NCBI GenBank assembly: GCA_037953745.1
Contig: JBAKBP010007427.1
Location: 1-64,000 of the forward strand
Direction: 5' to 3'
From: Lithodes maja
Lineage: Eukaryota; Arthropoda; Malacostraca; Decapoda; Lithodidae
Length of the DNA: 64,000 nucleotides
The notes beneath the pieces were generated by a model. The model was not told where the DNA came from and made no database searches. It was given only the letters and a program-made list of their open reading frames with translations. Position numbers and translations under genes: made by a program. Of this stretch, positions 19,534 through 31,026 are shown piece by piece. Position 1 is the first letter of the stretch. Every line of letters begins with the position of its first letter.

Positions 19534-20864
19534 ATACCAATGGTATGGTTCGCTGCAGGGAAGAGATTCAAAAGTGCCTCAGAACGTGTAGCTTGGTGGA
19601 GTGCAAGCCCTAAACCAATATGTTTTGGTGTCAACTTTCGTTTCCTAGATACTGCATACACAATGTCTTGAGCAATGTTGCACACACTCTGCTTGATAAT
19701 GTTGTCTTCTTCAATTCCCTCATGAAGATCATCACTGAACAGTAAACGTAGAAATAGATACAAGCTGTTTGGGAAAACTTGTGCAACATGTTCTTGATCA
19801 AGTCCTTGCCAACTGCTGGAATGACCAGGACTGTCTGAGAGATCTTTTCTGATTCTTAGTGCCACATGTACCATTTCTTGATAGATATTTCCTTGATTAA
19901 ATCCAACAGTACCAACATCTTCATTGTCTGTGGATTCCGAATCTGAGGATAAACTACCACGATGATGACTTCTTGATAATGACTCTGATATAATGAAGCT
20001 AGACTTTTCACCAGGGTACATTATTGGTGCTCTATTTGAAAGAGGTTTGACATATCCTGCCTTTGAACCAAGCATTTTCTTAAACTTTTTGTAGAAGGTG
20101 GTTATTCTGGACTGTTAACTCTTACGAACAGGGATGTTTCTCTCAGTACACATGTCCTGGTATCTGCGCCACACAACTGCCATGTCATAAGTCTTACCTC
20201 TTGAAAGCCCAATGTCTAAATCATAGCACAACTTCATCATGCACTCGTCCAGATCTGGTTCAACTTCTTGAGGCATTCCTTTAGTGCGTCGTTCGAATGT
20301 CACTAAGCAGGCCAGATGATACAGGCCATCAGCTGCCATCAAGTCACTGACACCAGAGAGTCTGACGGACATCACTGGATCAGATTTAGCTTGTTCAATT
20401 AGTGCTGTGGATTTATTTGTAGTTTCTACCCGGTGAAGTTTCTTGCTTGAGATCTGTGCCTGGCAAAACATACAGAGCTTCCAGTCAATAGTTGTCAGAG
20501 AACTTCTTCTTGTTGGAGCTGTGCTGTTTGAGCTGGTAGATGGTTTAGATGCTGGTTGTCGCCGATTCCGTAGTCTGTCCAGTTTGCTCTCCGAAGTAAA
20601 CACAGAATAGCAGGATTTGTACCACCTAATTTCGAGAGAGTTAAAATTATCCAACGAGAGTCCATCTAGTTTGTCCAGCACGTCTGAATACATATGGTCA
20701 CCCAATTTCCTTCTTTGTTGTGCAACATCTTTGGTTCTGTTTTTTCCATCGGTGGAGGCTTGCCGAAGGTCGCCTGAACTGCCTTCACAAAAGAAGCACA
20801 CATTCTTGTTTTTAGAGTCCATGTGGTGCCTCTGTGTGGCCCTCCTGCTGGAATCTTCACTCAT
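19534..20864 (-). pseudogene. Uncharacterised Cys/His-rich protein, broken by a stop and BEL 1
   Basis: The first ORF (20,864-20,115, 249 codons) has two CxxC...C modules: VCFFCEGS with WYKSCYSVFTS, and LCMFCQAQ with YHLACLVTF. Similar unnamed proteins occur in expanded families in crustaceans, molluscs and cnidarians; the function is unknown and a mobile-element origin is possible. A TAA at 20,117-20,115 ends it. The same frame then stays open for 13 codons into the next ORF (Met at 20,075), giving about 193 more codons rich in Ser/Asp before the BEL 1 LTR cuts it at 19,534. The downstream remainder is not in this window. Whether the stop is a mutation, readthrough or a sequencing error cannot be told. 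Confidence 0.65.
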
Positions 20865-21344
20865 AATTCTTGTGTCATCAGTTCACAGCCTGCAAAAGAA
20901 ATGAACATTTTAATTCAGTTGCATACAGTAAACTGCATACTGCATACAGTTTATACATTCTAATATTGTATGCAGTGTATAGAGTTTAAAATTGTAGTCT
21001 CAAAATTCAGCTAGCCCATACATTCATTTTGATATTTAACAAAATGGCATTGAATTGACCTTTAAGGTCAACAATCTGACCTACAAATAGTACCAAACTG
21101 TTTGTCTCTTCCATACCTTTCTTCTGATATATAACATGGCTATATTTAGATGATTTAGAAATTTGAACCTTTTTCGGCCACAGAATTACCTTGATTTGAC
21201 CTTTAAAGTCAAAAAATTTAGTGGCACCCACCCTAGTATTTCTGTCTGACCTATGACTGATTGATCTAGCATAGGTGCCTGCTATTAACATTCCATGCAG
21301 GTAAAAGTTTTTTTTAAAGCCTTTTTGCTTCTTGGCTGGTCTAC
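20865..21344. other. AT-rich spacer
   Basis: No gene seen. A few short GCATACAGT/CTGCATAC direct repeats lie at 20,918-20,980, and two AAGGTCAA-type repeats lie within 21,050-21,215. Confidence 0.5.
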
Positions 21345-22406
21345 TATAAGGGAAGGCAACGAGTGGAATGACAGAGTTGATAGAGAAGGTATGTGGAAAG
21401 TACTGAGAATATATGGAGTAGATGGCAAGTTGCTGAAAGCAGTGAAGAGTATGTATGAGAGTGCAAAGGTATCAGTATGTGTGAAGAATGAACAGAGGGA
21501 GTTCTTTGATCTGAATGTTTGGTAAAGCAAGGGTGTGTGATGTCCCGATGGTTGTTCTATATATACAGTATATGGATGGAGTCATAAAAGAAATACAAGG
21601 AAGAGCAGTGGATGTTTGTGTACTGCTGTTTGCTGACGATATGAATGGGAGTTGCAGGGTCAGGTAAATATGTTTGGAACAGTGTGCGAAAAATGGAATC
21701 TGAAGGTAAATGCGGGGAAGAGCAAGGTTATGGTCTTCGAAAAGGGTGAAGCCACAGAGTGTGAGGTGAAGTTGAACGGTCAGGCTATGGAGATTGTCAG
21801 CTCATTTAAGTATCTTGGCAGTGTACAGAGTAACGATGGGAGTATGGATGAAGAAGTGTGGGAGAGGGTGCAACAGGGGAAGAGGGTTGTAGGAATGCTG
21901 AAAGCAATAACATGAAATAGGGTGGTCAGCATGGAACTGAAGAAGTCCTTGCATGACAGTGTGGTAATCCCGACACTGACTTACGGAAGCGAAGCATGGA
22001 CGTTGTTGGAGAGATTCAAACCAAGAGTGAAAGGGATGGAAATGAGTTACTTGAGAAGTGTGTGCAGAGTTACATGGAGGGATAGACAGACGAATGAGGA
22101 AGTACGAGAGAGGTGTGGTGTGAATGTACTGGAAAGTGCGAAAAAGAACACCTTGAGATGGTTCGGCCATGTGGAACGTATGGGAAGCGAGAGAATGACT
22201 AAGAGAGTGTACGAGTGAGGTGGTAGGACAGAGGGAGAAATAAACCGAGAGAGAGGTGAAAGGATGGAGTTAAGAAGTATATGCGTGAAAGCGGTGCTGG
22301 ATGGGAGGAGGGGCGTCGACTGACTGGGGACAGAGGTGCATAGGGGTGTTTTGTTCGTGGCCAATCCTTCGGGGATCAAGGCGTCCGTCAATAGATAGAT
22401 AGATAA
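21345..22406 (+). pseudogene. RTE-like LINE remnant, copy 1
   Basis: Broken reading frames match the RT and C-terminal parts of the better-preserved copy at 55,044-56,970: DREGMWKVLRIYGVDGKLLKAV, MVFEKGEATECEVKLNGQ, SFKYLGSV, LRWFGHVERM. Several stops and deletions are present; the region around the FADD motif is partly deleted (near 21,627). The 3' end has a (ATAG)n tail at about 22,389-22,406, as usual for RTE-type LINEs. The 5' edge is odd: bases 21,345-21,368 match a segment that belongs about 280 bp further downstream. Confidence 0.85.
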
Positions 22407-22930
22407 ATTCATCTTTAGGGCTATTTCTTACATTTTCTTTATCCTGTTGGTGTACTTTATTAAAAAAATTGGTAATGTTGTTGTTGTTGTTCCCCAGGCT
22501 GCCTGGCCGAACAGTCCCAAGGTCCCGAGCAAGGCCAAGGCCACAGAGCACCCCCATAAAACCCACCCTGCTTACCACTAACAAAGCCCAGGTGACCGAA
22601 GCCACTCTAAGGCAGGGAGCTGAGTAGGGCGCGGAAACGCCCGGGAAACCCAAGCCCCACACTAGGCCCTGTGCCCCTCAGCAATTATGAGGGGAAAGTT
22701 GAGGGGCAAGGGAAAAATGTGACGCTTTGGTTCCCAATCTGCCAACTTTTAGGTTGGCAGTAGGGAGGTCGATCCACGGAAAAGACGCCGTCACTTGAGA
22801 TCTAGAAGATATATAAGTAAAAGGAACAGTTACAGTAAGCTATGGGTATGGCAGAGATCGCTCAGCTCTCACTCTGATAGACCAGCCCATCATGTAGTTG
22901 GTAATTGGTGTAATTTTACATATTTTAGAT
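22407..22930. other. Spacer with GC-rich unclassified repeat-like segment
   Basis: 22,480-22,800 is GC-rich and ends in a short segment resembling tails of dispersed repeats, but I cannot name it. 22,420-22,470 and 22,915-22,930 resemble 23,355-23,450, indicating a local duplication. No ORF of interest. Confidence 0.4.
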
Positions 22931-23283
22931 AAAGGATGTCAACAGAATAACAAATGATGAGCTGAAGAGACGTTTAGGTATAAAGAGTATTAGCGAGGAG
23001 ATGCGTACAAGTAAACTGGGATGGTATGGACATGTAGAGATTATGGATGAACAAAATTGGGTGAAAAGATGCAGGTCTGCAATTGTGGAGGGAGCTTCAC
23101 CAAGGGGTGGACCGAGTAAGACCTAGGATCGGACTATACGTGCCGATCTCAAATCCAAAAATTTGACAAGTAAAGCATCCCTTAACAGGGTTGCCTGGAA
23201 CGCCGCCATTAGGAAAAGAGACTGAAACTACACAACTGTGTGGAGCACTCAGTCTTAAAATGTTATGTACGTATGTATGTATA
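22931..23283 (+). pseudogene. LINE C-terminal fragment with (GTAT)n tail
   Basis: Encodes a frayed version of RRLGIKSISEVMRTS...LGWYGHVE, as in the minus-strand remnant at 57,259-57,895, and ends in GTACGTATGTATGTATA. ATAAA flanks both sides (TAGATAAA before, TATAAATCTGAAG after). An uninterrupted copy of the flanking sequence (TTTTAGATAAATCTGAAGAG) lies at about 23,448-23,467, so the insertion junctions are well supported. Confidence 0.8.
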
Positions 23284-23537
23284 AATCTGAAGAGCACATG
23301 CAATCTATTTAGGCATTTTCAGTCAGTATTGCTGGGTAAAGGGTTAACATATTAATCTTTTGGAGTATTTCTTCCATTTATTTATCCTGTTAGTGAGTTT
23401 TATTGATTTCAGTGCTACTGTAGTGGTATTTGGTGTAATTTTACATATTTTAGATAAATCTGAAGAGGACATGCAATATATTTGGGCATTTTCAGAAGGT
23501 ATTGCTGGGGAAACGGTTAGCATACTGTAGTCATCTT
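23284..23537. other. Duplicated flank (empty-site copy)
   Basis: Contains AAATCTGAAGAG...ATGCAAT(C/A)TATTT(A/G)GGCATTTTCAG twice (about 23,283 and 23,457). The second copy is an uninterrupted version of the site that received the LINE fragment at 22,931. Confidence 0.6.
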
Positions 23538-24378
23538 AGGAAGGGAAGAGGATGTGTAGCTCAGATTTTTGCCCGAAAATGTGTTGTGGAGAAATATCTG
23601 GAGAAGCGACAAAAGTTGTATGCTGCATTTATGGAGTTGGAGAAGGCCTATGACAGAATTGATAGAGAAGGTATGTGGAAAGTACCGGTACTGAGAATAT
23701 ACGGAGTAGATGGCAAGTTGCTGAAAGCAATGAAGAGCATGTATGAGGGTGCAAAGGTGTCAGTATGTGTGGATAATTAACAGAGCGAGTTCTTTAATCT
23801 GAATGTTGGGTTAAAGCAAGGGTGTGTGTGATGACCCCATGGTTGTTCAATATATACCGGTACAGTATATGGATGGAGTCATGAAAGAAATACAAGGAAG
23901 AGCAGCGGATGTTGGTGTACCGCTGATAAGGGAAGGAAACGAGTGGAAGTTGCCTCAACAGTACAGTACCGGTACTACTGTTGCTGACAACACAGTTCTG
24001 ATGAGCAATAGTGAATGGGAGTTGCAGGGTCAGGTAAATATGTTTGGAACAGTGTGTGAAAAACGGAATCTGGAGGTAAATGCTAGGAAGAGCAATATTA
24101 TGGTCTTTGAAAGGGGTACAACCATTGAGTGTGAAGTGAGGTTGAATGGCTATGAAGAATGTCAGCTCATTTAAGTATTTGGGCAGTGTGTTGAGTAAAG
24201 ATGTGAGTAGGCCTATGGATGAAATAGTGTGGGAGAAAGTGTAACAGGGGAAGAGCATTGTAGGAACTCTGAAAGTAGTAAGAAGAAATAGGGTGGTCAG
24301 CATGGAAGTAAAGAAGTCCTTGCATGACAGTGTGGTAATCCCGACATTGACTTATGGGAGGGAAGCATGGACGTTTCT
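23538..24378 (+). pseudogene. RTE-like LINE remnant, copy 2
   Basis: Matches the same RTE family from the conserved GFRKGRGC region (GKGRGCVAQIF here) through LEKAYDRIDREGMWKV, GLKQGCV and SFKYLG to SEAWT. Internal stops occur at 23,778-23,780 and 24,171-24,174, and 24,242. It ends abruptly at about 24,378 without the (ATAG)n tail, so it is truncated at both ends. TACCGGTAC inserts at several places (23,684, 23,857, 23,968) look like small local duplications. Confidence 0.82.
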
Positions 24379-24531
24379 GACTGGGATTGATCATTGATAA
24401 TTATCGGTTATGCTAGTTGGAAAATTAGTGGGATAGAATGTAGAGTTCAGGTGTACCGCCAGCCTTGTTTACACTACGCGGAGCGGCGGCGGACGCTGGC
24501 CATCATGTTCCCGTCTGTTTGACTGCTTTTG

Positions 24532-24919
24532 GATACAATAATAGGTTGAGGGAGGCACCCCCCCATGACATATTGTCATCATCATATATATTGCCAGCAG
24601 GAGGCAAATAACCGAAAAAAACGCCTTCAAAATAGACGCAAACTAAAGGCTGGTTCACACATAGCCGAGTCGGTGCGCGAGTCCAACACGAGTGATGACA
24701 TTTTGTTATTCAGCAATGACTCGTCGATACTCCTCAACACTCGTATAGACTCGTGCTACGCTCGTGTATACTCTTTGTTTACTCGACACACTCGTGGGTA
24801 CTCGCAACGGGGTCCAAAAATTTCATGCATGCATGAAATCTGGCAAATTATATGATGATGACAATATGTCATGGGGGATGTTTGGCCCCCTCAACATATT
24901 ATCGTATCCAACGGCATTC
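24532..24919. mobile_element. Miniature element with about 70-bp inverted double-hairpin ends
   Basis: The left end (TTGGATACAATAATAGGTTG...) and the inverse of the right end (TTGGATACGATAATATGTTG...) match over about 70 bp. Each end contains ATGACATATTGTCAT and a C-run/G-run hairpin. The interior is about 240 bp and non-coding. Related single ends occur at 29,105-29,251, 29,625-29,755 and 59,600-59,700. I do not recognise the family. Confidence 0.6.
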
Positions 24920-25817
24920 AAAATGGACGGGAACATGATGGCAAGCTTCCGTCGCCGCTCTGCGCAGTGTAAACAATGGTGGCGGTACGCCCGAACTCTA
25001 CATTCTACCCGGCTAGGCCTATATTATAGGCTACAATAAATAAGTAGGCTAGGCTATTTTATCTATAGGCTAGGCCTAGTCTAATATTACAATTTAAGGT
25101 AGCATTCAAGTTGACTACAGCAGGACTTACCCCTGACCAGGAATAGGCTATCCTAGTGTTTACTAGGCCTATACCCCTTTGAAAGGACATTAGCCTAGCC
25201 TAACCTAACAACCTTACCTAACCTATTATTGTAGGCTATTATGGGTGGGGGCTGCCGCCCCCACACCCCGATTTTTGGTGTATTTGTCTATTTTGTCTGT
25301 GAAGTGGGAATTTTTTCAATTTGTCGATAACGAAAATCCTCCATGCGGACTATAGCTTATGGAGAAAAATATGGCGAATCTATTGTTGCCTATTATCTCT
25401 AATAAATTGTTTCTCATAATGCTGCAGTAGTGTCGTTTAAAATACCAACCATTTAATTGTGTGCCTTTAAAAATTACCTAAATTAGGCTATAGGCTACTG
25501 GAAGATTAGAAGAATCTTTTAGAAAGACTAGGTTAGGGTTATTGTCGTGCCAAAGCTAGATTATAGCCTAAATATAAAAGGAAGTGAATAAAATTAAATA
25601 TGCCGAAAAAATCGCCGTCAAAATAGACGCGAAGTTAACCGCGGCGATCGCCCTATGTAAACATGACGACCGTACACCCGGTAACTACATCCATCCCATT
25701 AAAAGTTACTGTGGGACACAAAATATGTTGAGGGGGTCTCTGCGGCTCTGCCCCCCCACGTATTATGATGTACGGTAAGTCATCATCATCATCTGTGCTA
25801 ATTCATAGGATCCCCAA
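24920..25817. other. AGGCCTAGGCTA-rich spacer
   Basis: AT-rich, with many TAGGCCTA-type motifs and a CCTAACC cluster at about 25,195-25,230. 25,600-25,800 shares AATCGCCGTCAAAATAGACG with the double-hairpin repeat family in inverse orientation. No gene. Confidence 0.5.
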
Positions 25818-26460
25818 TTAACCTAACAAGTGCGCATGGGGGTAATTGAAAACGTCCCCCTGTGCTGACGTATTTGAGGTGTTTCCGTCACTAAAATATT
25901 CATTGTACCATTAATAGCATTAATAATTATCCATATGCGCCTATTATGGGTTGATTATAAAGGTATTAACCTGAAACAACAATAAAACGAGTGAAAACAG
26001 CGTTTGGATGGTCAAAATCGGAGATATAGCCCGCGAGTTGTATAATGTATGGGTGAGGCAAGCTACCTTCCCGCCAATTTCCCCCAAGGCCACTGAGACA
26101 CAGTCGATCGATACTCTCTCTCTCTCTCTTGCACTCGATTGCCATCAGTGATGACAACACCCTGCTTGCAACTCGCTAATGTTAGCACGAAAATATACCT
26201 CAGAATAAGGGAATAATAGGGAAAATAGGTGATAACTGAAGGATAGGAGGAAAGTGGGGAAGGAGGGGAGGTAGAGGACTGAGATTTTGCATGGCCCAGG
26301 GGCCAGGGGCCAAAAAAAAAAAAATAATAAAAACAAAAAAATAAAAAAAAAATAAAAAATTTGATGTCAAAAGTTGATTTTTTATTTTACTTACTCACAA
26401 GAGTCTTCCCGCAGTCCGCCGGGGGAACTCTTAAGAGTCTCCCCGCAGCTCCCGGGTTAA
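25818..26460. mobile_element. TTAA miniature piggyBac-like element (family 1)
   Basis: Bounded by TTAA at both ends. One end reads TTAACCTAACAAGTGCGCAT; the other, inverted, reads TTAACCCGGGAGCTGCGGGG followed by a repeated GACTCTTAAGAG/GGGGAGACT block. These two different ends match the ends of the autonomous piggyBac at 32,689-39,479. Non-coding interior with a poly-A/A-rich tract at about 26,311-26,358 and a (CT)n run near 26,117. Confidence 0.85.
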
Positions 26461-26548
26461 GGACAAAGTCAATCAACAGACGAAATAAGCTCCCAAATTA
26501 CAATAACATAGCGGCCCGCCGTTTATGGGCGACTTTTTACACGTCATT

Positions 26549-28243
26549 TTAACCCTTCCTACCCGGTCTGCCTTAGGTAAGGACAGCACGAAAGAAGGGC
26601 CGCTACCCGGTATGCCTTATCTAAGGCATGAGCTTAATAGCCTAATTAAGCTTGGTCCGAACGCCGTGCATACGACGTATGTCAACAAACCCAAGCGTTC
26701 GTCACCGCACCTCCCAAAACAAGAAGGAGAAGACTCCTCAATGTTATTGTTCTGACGTCATGACGAAATTAGTGTCTAAAAAGCCCCCATATTTGCAACA
26801 TCTCTGCAATATTGGCTCCACTGAAATCGTCATCACAACTGAACCAGTTGACTTACAGAGCTCTACTTAATGCCAAAATACAGATTGAAAACCGCACTAC
26901 GATTATAGATGAGTGGGAAAGTTCTAGCAGTGAAAATAAACATAAATACGGTAGCCTAGGCCTAGACACATACAATAGCACTGGATATATCAAAGGCATT
27001 TGATAGAGTCTGGCATCAATCCTTATTGTCGAAGATGTCACACTACGGCCTTGCATCATTAGTTCCACTAATTTCTTCTTATCTTCATAACAGAAAAATA
27101 TGTGTAATGGTAGATGGCCTTTATTCTCAATTTCACTCAATAAATGCTGGTGTTCCCCAGGGATCAGTTTTGGCCCCAATTCTGTTCCTCATTCATATCA
27201 ATGATCTCATATCTACCACTCATAATCCAATACATTCCTACGCAGATGACTCAACACTCCACAGTTCCTTCACATTTACCAATTCTGTCACCCAACCCGA
27301 TCTTATAAATTCAAAAATAAACACTGCAATTTCTCTGAACCAGGACCTTTCTAGAATTAATGGATGGGGACAAAAGAATCTAGTTTCCTTTAATGCACAG
27401 AAAACCAAGTACATTCAATTTTCTAACCGACAGAATCTCACTGACTCCCATATATTTTTTAATGATGTAAATATTCCCACTTCCCCTAGTATTGACATTC
27501 TCGGTGTAACATTAACTACTAACTTGAGCTGGACACATTATGTTAGAAGCATTGCTAAGAATGCCTCTAAAAAACTGGGACTCCTGTACAGAGTTCGAGA
27601 ATTCTTCACTGACGAGCAGTTGGCCGTGATATATAAAAGTCATGTGCGTTCTCAGATGGATTACTGTTCACCTCTGTGGGGTGGAAGTGGAGTGGTTGCA
27701 TTGAGGCAGTTGGACAAAATTCAAAATAAAGCTATTTGATTAATCAATAACCCTGCAATCACACAGGACCTTCCTACATTATCCATACGAAGAAACGTTG
27801 CATCCCTTGCATTATTCTACAGATATTTTCACAGCAATTGTTCCGAGGAACTTGCTTCAATTGTGCCGCCTCTCCACATCTTTCCCCGTAGAACTAGGGC
27901 AGCTGAGAGCCCCCATGAATTTACACTTTCTCCTCCACAATGCAGAACTTCTGCTTATCAGAATTCATTTATCCCCAGAGCTACTACTCTTTGGAATTCA
28001 CTTCCCTCGAATTGCTTTCCACAAACTTACAATCTACAAATGTTTAAATCCAGTTGTTACAAACATTTTATGAATGGAGGATGCCATTAGGCACATGGAC
28101 CTTTTTGTTTTATCTGTGTTTTTCCTTCCTCCGTTCATTGTCTCTTAAAAAAAAAAAAAAAAAAAAAAAAGTTTTTCAGCCATATCGCCCGGGGGGTAGG
28201 GGCGACCGTCATTTGGTAAGACAGCCCGGGGAGGAAGGGTTAA
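26549..28243. mobile_element. TTAA element (family 3) containing a LINE
   Basis: Both ends read TTAACCCTTCCT(A/C)CCCGG inward from TTAA, giving an 18-base inverted repeat with one mismatch. The interior repeats the CTACCCGGT motif near the left end. A LINE (26,972-28,170) has been inserted inside. The left interior (26,640-26,970) is unclassified. The TTAA boundaries suggest piggyBac-type mobilisation, but the termini differ from family 1. Confidence 0.7.
26972..28170 (+). pseudogene. LINE RT remnant with one nonsense codon
   Basis: A diverged relative of the LINE at 5533, 5'-truncated near the palm motif (ISKAFDRVWHQ). Visible blocks: GVPQGSVLAPILF, YADD near 27,239-27,250, and the C-terminal tail ATTLWNSLPSNCFPQ. 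The frame is open from about 26,975 to 28,090 except for a TGA at 27,737-27,739, consistent with a single C-to-T change. Poly-A tract at about 28,147-28,170. No endonuclease domain. Confidence 0.9.
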
Positions 28244-29104
28244 ATGTTACTTTCCTGCCCTGGTCTAGGCCTAATAGATTTTTCCAAAGAATCAAACTTA
28301 AATTAAAAGAAAGTAGCCTAGCCTACAGTTTATAGGAAGGCTATTCCAACATGCATTCCAGAACTTAGGCTAGCCTAGGCCTAGGCTATATGAAAATTTG
28401 TGGGTGATCTGCCAAAAAAGAATCACTAGGCCTATTAGGCTATGGGTAGGCTAGTATGGGGTGCATTTTGCAAATCTTCTGAACTCTTAGGCCTAGGCTA
28501 GGCTAAATTAAAACTCACAAAATCTGAGTAAAACCAGCACTAGAATTTTGTCTTGTCTTGTCTTGGGGGTTAAGGGCAACCTCAGACGAATACTCGCCCG
28601 CTCCGGCCCTACCGTAGTCGCGGAGATCCTATGTCATAATTAAATTAGTTTATAGTTAAGGTTAAAATTCACCACCGTGTCACTTTCACTCTAGGTCATT
28701 CATAGAACCGTAACACTGTAAAGGCAACAACCCGATAGCAGGTCATCAGGTGGCGAACCAGAGACCTACAAACCGCGGTACTAGGGCCAGAGCAATGTCT
28801 TGAAGCGAGGTGCCCTTATCAACCAACCCCAGACAATCCAGTAGGAGCTGTCGGAAGGAATCCATCTTTGAAGCCAGAAAGGGACGCCCATCCACATGCT
28901 CAGTGACGGGACGAGGCGAGGCTTAGGAGGCATATGTAGGACGACCAGATGTAGGATGTGGAGGGGAAGAGGTACCGTACGACGATACATGGGATGCGGA
29001 GACTGCGGAGGGAAGAGCTCGTCAAAGTCATACGGTTCCTCAGGACCTCAACAATAACCGGGGGACGGCCGGTGTGGGCAATGGTCGATCGCCGTAGTTA
29101 ATAT

Positions 29105-29251
29105 AAGTTCGCGTCTAGTTTGACGGCGATTTTTGTTTTAGTTAGGCTAGGCCTAGGCTATTTGCCCCCTGCTGGCAATATATATGATGATGACAATATG
29201 TCATGGGGGGTGATTGACCCCCTCAACATAATATTGTATCCAACGATCTCT
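29105..29251 (+). repeat. Double-hairpin repeat, single end
   Basis: CGCGTCTAGTTTGACGGCGA is followed by CTGGCAATATATATGATGAT, an ATGACaatatGTCAT hairpin, then GGGGGG...CCCCC, then TCAACATAATATTGTATCC. Same layout as the ends of the element at 24,532-24,919. Confidence 0.65.
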
Positions 29252-29624
29252 AACCTCTGTATCTCAAAAAGGGCTAGAGCAAATTGGCTGTAAATTTCCA
29301 CATCTAGTCTATTTCTTGACAGATTTGCTCCCTACAATTAATATTTATTAGCATAAATTCAGCCTAGTTTAGCCTATAAAACAAAAACTAACATTTGTTT
29401 AGCCAAGGCCTACATATAAAAAGAAAAAACCAACGCGTACTGCAATTATAAGCATAAATTGAGTATCTAAGTTACAAAGCAAATGTTTTTGTATAAAATA
29501 AACCATAAAATTGTCATCTTTCAACTGTTGAGGTCATAAATATAAAAAAATCTGATACATTAGGAAAAAATATGTTAAGAGTTGTGTTAGCGGGTCTATC
29601 GTCCCCTTTATTTACGTAGTCTCC

Positions 29625-29755
29625 CGCTCGCAGTTACATTCGCGTCTAATTTTACTGTGGTTATTTGCGCCTGCTGGTGATATATATGATGATGACAATA
29701 AGTCATAGGGGGATAAAGCCCCCTCAAGTTCCTCAACCCATTATTGTATCCCGCG
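29625..29755 (+). repeat. Double-hairpin repeat, single end
   Basis: Same module as at 29,105. Here the hairpin is ATGACaataaGTCAT followed by AGGGGGataaagCCCCCT, and it ends CCCATTATTGTATCC. The loops differ from other copies while both stems are preserved. Confidence 0.6.
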
Positions 29756-30878
29756 ACCAGGCGTTGGGTAAATTGTTTTGTTACCGGCCGGCGGATTGAG
29801 GGTGGCTTTACCGGTTACCCCAGCAGTTAAATTAGAAGCGAATGTAGGCCTAACTGCGAGCGTGCGACTAGGCTATATAACCGAAGCTTTTGGTATGCCC
29901 ACAACTACAACTCTTACCAAAACTGCAATTAGCCTATTTTTGTTTGTTTTTTCAGTCTAGGCTAAATTATTTAGCTGCAATTAGCCTAGCCTATTTTTGT
30001 TTGTTCTTTCAGTCTAGGCTAAATTGTGGTAGGCTAGGCTAAATTCTTTAACATGTGTACTATTGTGTAGGCCTGTGCTTTCCAATAGAAGTAAAACTAT
30101 GTAGCCTAGCCTAATGCAATTTTACTAAAACCCAAGCCTACCTGAATATATGCAGAGCTCAACAGCAAAAACAAAACAAAATATGTTGAGCAGTGAAATA
30201 AAATTAAGCTAGGCCTAGTTTTCTCATAAGCCTAATAACCTAATGGATAAATCTACAGTTATACTACCCCTATTTTGTTGCTATTCTGTTGGAACTAATG
30301 GGTTAATATTATTAGTAGTAGACTTAGTATGGTTTGATGATGTGCGGAAATGTATATTTGACTTGAAATAGATACATTGAAGTATTACAAACCTTCGCAA
30401 ACGCATAAACAGGGAACGTGAGCAGGGTTTAGACCGTCGCGCACCCATAAACAGGGAACGTGAGGGGGAGTTTAGACCATCGCGGAGACGGGTTACTTTT
30501 CGGTTAGGTTAGGTTAGGGTAATGTTAAAAATACTAAAACAAGACGGTCCTCGGTATTAAACAACACTGTATATCAAATAAAAAATAAAAAACAACAACA
30601 AATTACCTGAAAAACTCTTATCTGGTTGGTGATCATTTAAAAAAAAAAAAAAAAAAAATCCAGTTTCCGCGTCTGGTGAACCATCCAAAAACACGCTAAA
30701 AGGCGTGTTTTGAAGGGGGGAGGTGGTGGGGGGTAGTGGGGGAGGGTAGTATAACTGTAGATTTACCACCTAATGAAGTATACAATAGCCTAACCTAATT
30801 TAAGTTATTTCACAAAATACTAATAGGCCTACCCAGCCCTCCTCATGCATTATTTTCCATTGTAAAATAAGTTCGTGC

Positions 30879-30979
30879 TTAACCCGGGAACTGCGGGAAG
30901 ACTCTTTAGAGTTCGGCCGGCGGACTGCGGGAAGACTCTCTGGAGTAAGTAAAACTAAAAATCAACTTTTTACATCGAA

Positions 30980-31026
<47 letters not shown>

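Larger units (their letters stand above)
28244..30878. other. Repeat-rich spacer without genes
   Basis: 28,270-28,510 and 29,880-30,240 are dense in TAGGCCTAGGCTA motifs. 28,550-29,080 is higher in GC and unclassified. 30,385-30,485 contains two copies of CATAAACAGGGAACGTGAG. A GGTTAGGTTAGGTTAGGG run at about 30,503-30,520 resembles the arthropod telomere repeat but is only three units long. No coding region supported. Confidence 0.5.

Noticed and set aside
24565..25039. Small plus-strand ORFs of 91-96 codons
   Set aside because: They overlap inverted repeats of a miniature element and show no protein motifs.
30503..30520. Telomere or chromosome end
   Set aside because: Only about three TTAGG units, surrounded by ordinary spacer and repeats.
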